Of a stretch of 13,680 nucleotides of DNA, positions 13,393 to 13,680 are shown piece after piece. Source of the stretch: Pseudomonadota bacterium (GTDB lineage: Bacteria; Pseudomonadota; Alphaproteobacteria; UBA2966; CAIVPW01); the NCBI GenBank assembly GCA_027625125.1, contig JAQBXG010000024.1:1-13680 (forward strand). Direction: 5' to 3'. The number at the start of each line of letters is the position of its first letter. Position 1 is the first letter of the stretch. The notes below the pieces were generated by a model that made no database searches, was not told the DNA's origin, and was given only the letters and a program-made list of their open reading frames with translations. The position numbers and the translations under genes are program-made.

Positions 13393-13605
13393 GTGGCCCA
13401 CCCGTTCGAGGTCAGCGACAGCGACGCGTTCTGGGAGCTGATCAGCAAGTCCGCGCCGCAGGCGGTCGCCGTGCTGAATCGTGTCGGCCCGGAGGGCGCC
13501 GAGCGCGTCCGAGCGGGGTTGGCAGAGCTGGTCGCGGAGAGATTCGGCGACAGCGTGTTGCGGTTTTCGAACGAGGCGCACGTGGCGGCCGGGATCGCCG
13601 TCTGA
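13393..13605 (+). pseudogene. Possible C-terminal fragment of a SAM-dependent methyltransferase
   Basis: A 70-codon ORF beginning GTG (13393) and ending TGA; the preceding in-frame stop is TGA at 13378-13380. The peptide AFWELISKSAPQAVAVLNRV, followed by ERVRAGLAELVAERFGD and VLRFSNEAHVAAGIAV, resembles the last part of class I methyltransferases, where a helical region precedes a final strand of lrlPxeAhvaxG type. The SAM-binding Rossmann core (motif I) is absent and there is no room for it before the ABC operon start. No ribosome binding site is apparent. It is therefore more likely a decayed remnant than a working gene, though a genuine small protein cannot be excluded. It ends about 10 nt before the tRNA gene. 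The family assignment rests on memory of C-terminal patterns. Confidence 0.35.
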
Positions 13606-13615
13606 CGCCCGGAAA

Positions 13616-13680
13616 TGGTAGCGGGGGGCGGACTCGAACCGCCGACACGCGGATTATGATTCCGCTGCTCTAACCAACTG
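13616..13680 (-). tRNA. tRNA-Met (CAU), elongator type, 5' end beyond the window
   Basis: Read on the minus strand, the visible part contains the D-loop (CAGTTGGTTAGAGC), an anticodon stem GCGGA/TCCGC enclosing the 7-nt loop ATCATAA with anticodon CAT, the T arm GGCGG-TTCGAGT-CCGCC, the acceptor 3' strand CCCCGCT, discriminator A and an encoded CCA. About 12 nt of the 5' end lie outside. The arms match alphaproteobacterial elongator tRNA-Met as I remember it. A lysidine-modified tRNA-Ile(CAU) is the alternative, disfavoured by the anticodon stem sequence. Confidence 0.9.

Noticed and set aside
13318..13581. 87-codon minus-strand ORF ending YFCGYPNK
   Set aside because: It overlaps the methyltransferase-like fragment and the probable ABC promoter region. 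It shows no motif or ribosome binding site, so I could not support it.

Overview
The window is GC-rich, tightly packed bacterial chromosomal DNA. The proteins (split MacB-type exporter, TolC, class I cytochrome c, PQQ dehydrogenase) and an elongator-type tRNA-Met(CAU) with encoded CCA suggest a Gram-negative proteobacterium, most likely an alphaproteobacterium near Rhodospirillales. That placement is inferred from protein style and codon use, not from a marker-gene search. No insertion sequence, phage gene, CRISPR array or rRNA is visible.

Layout. (1) Positions 2-3606, plus strand: the end of a MacA/HlyD-type periplasmic adaptor, a MacB-type ABC ATPase, a MacB-type FtsX-fold permease and a TolC-family outer-membrane factor. 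Together they form a complete tripartite efflux or export operon. (2) Positions 3610-5097, minus strand: an exported pentapeptide-repeat protein with a large unrecognised N-terminal region. It converges on tolC with only 3 nt between the stop codons. (3) Positions 5227-8483: a periplasmic oxidation module. A PQQ-dependent dehydrogenase (minus strand) is flanked by two different single-haem c-type cytochromes (both plus strand). The first converges on the dehydrogenase across a two-sided terminator; the second is divergent from it across a 347-bp intergenic region. (4) Positions 8551-13266, minus strand: a four-gene operon, ABC ATPase > ABC-2 permease > GldG-like auxiliary protein > DUF4340 protein, with overlapping starts and stops at every junction. 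(5) Positions 13393-13680: a short ORF resembling the C-terminal end of a SAM-dependent methyltransferase, then a partial tRNA-Met on the minus strand.

How they may work together. The dehydrogenase would oxidise an alcohol or aldehyde in the periplasm and pass electrons through one or both cytochromes to a terminal oxidase. Its metal/PQQ site carries the extra Asp (Asp-Tyr-Asp) associated with lanthanide-using enzymes, has Asp where Glu is usual, and the protein lacks the vicinal Cys-Cys pair of classical methanol dehydrogenase. The pentapeptide-repeat protein shares a 129-bp divergent intergenic region with the first cytochrome gene, so it may be co-regulated with it. The GldG-type ABC cassette probably acts on the cell envelope. 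The most interesting parts are the PQQ dehydrogenase with its two cytochromes and the exported pentapeptide protein; their functions here are inferences.
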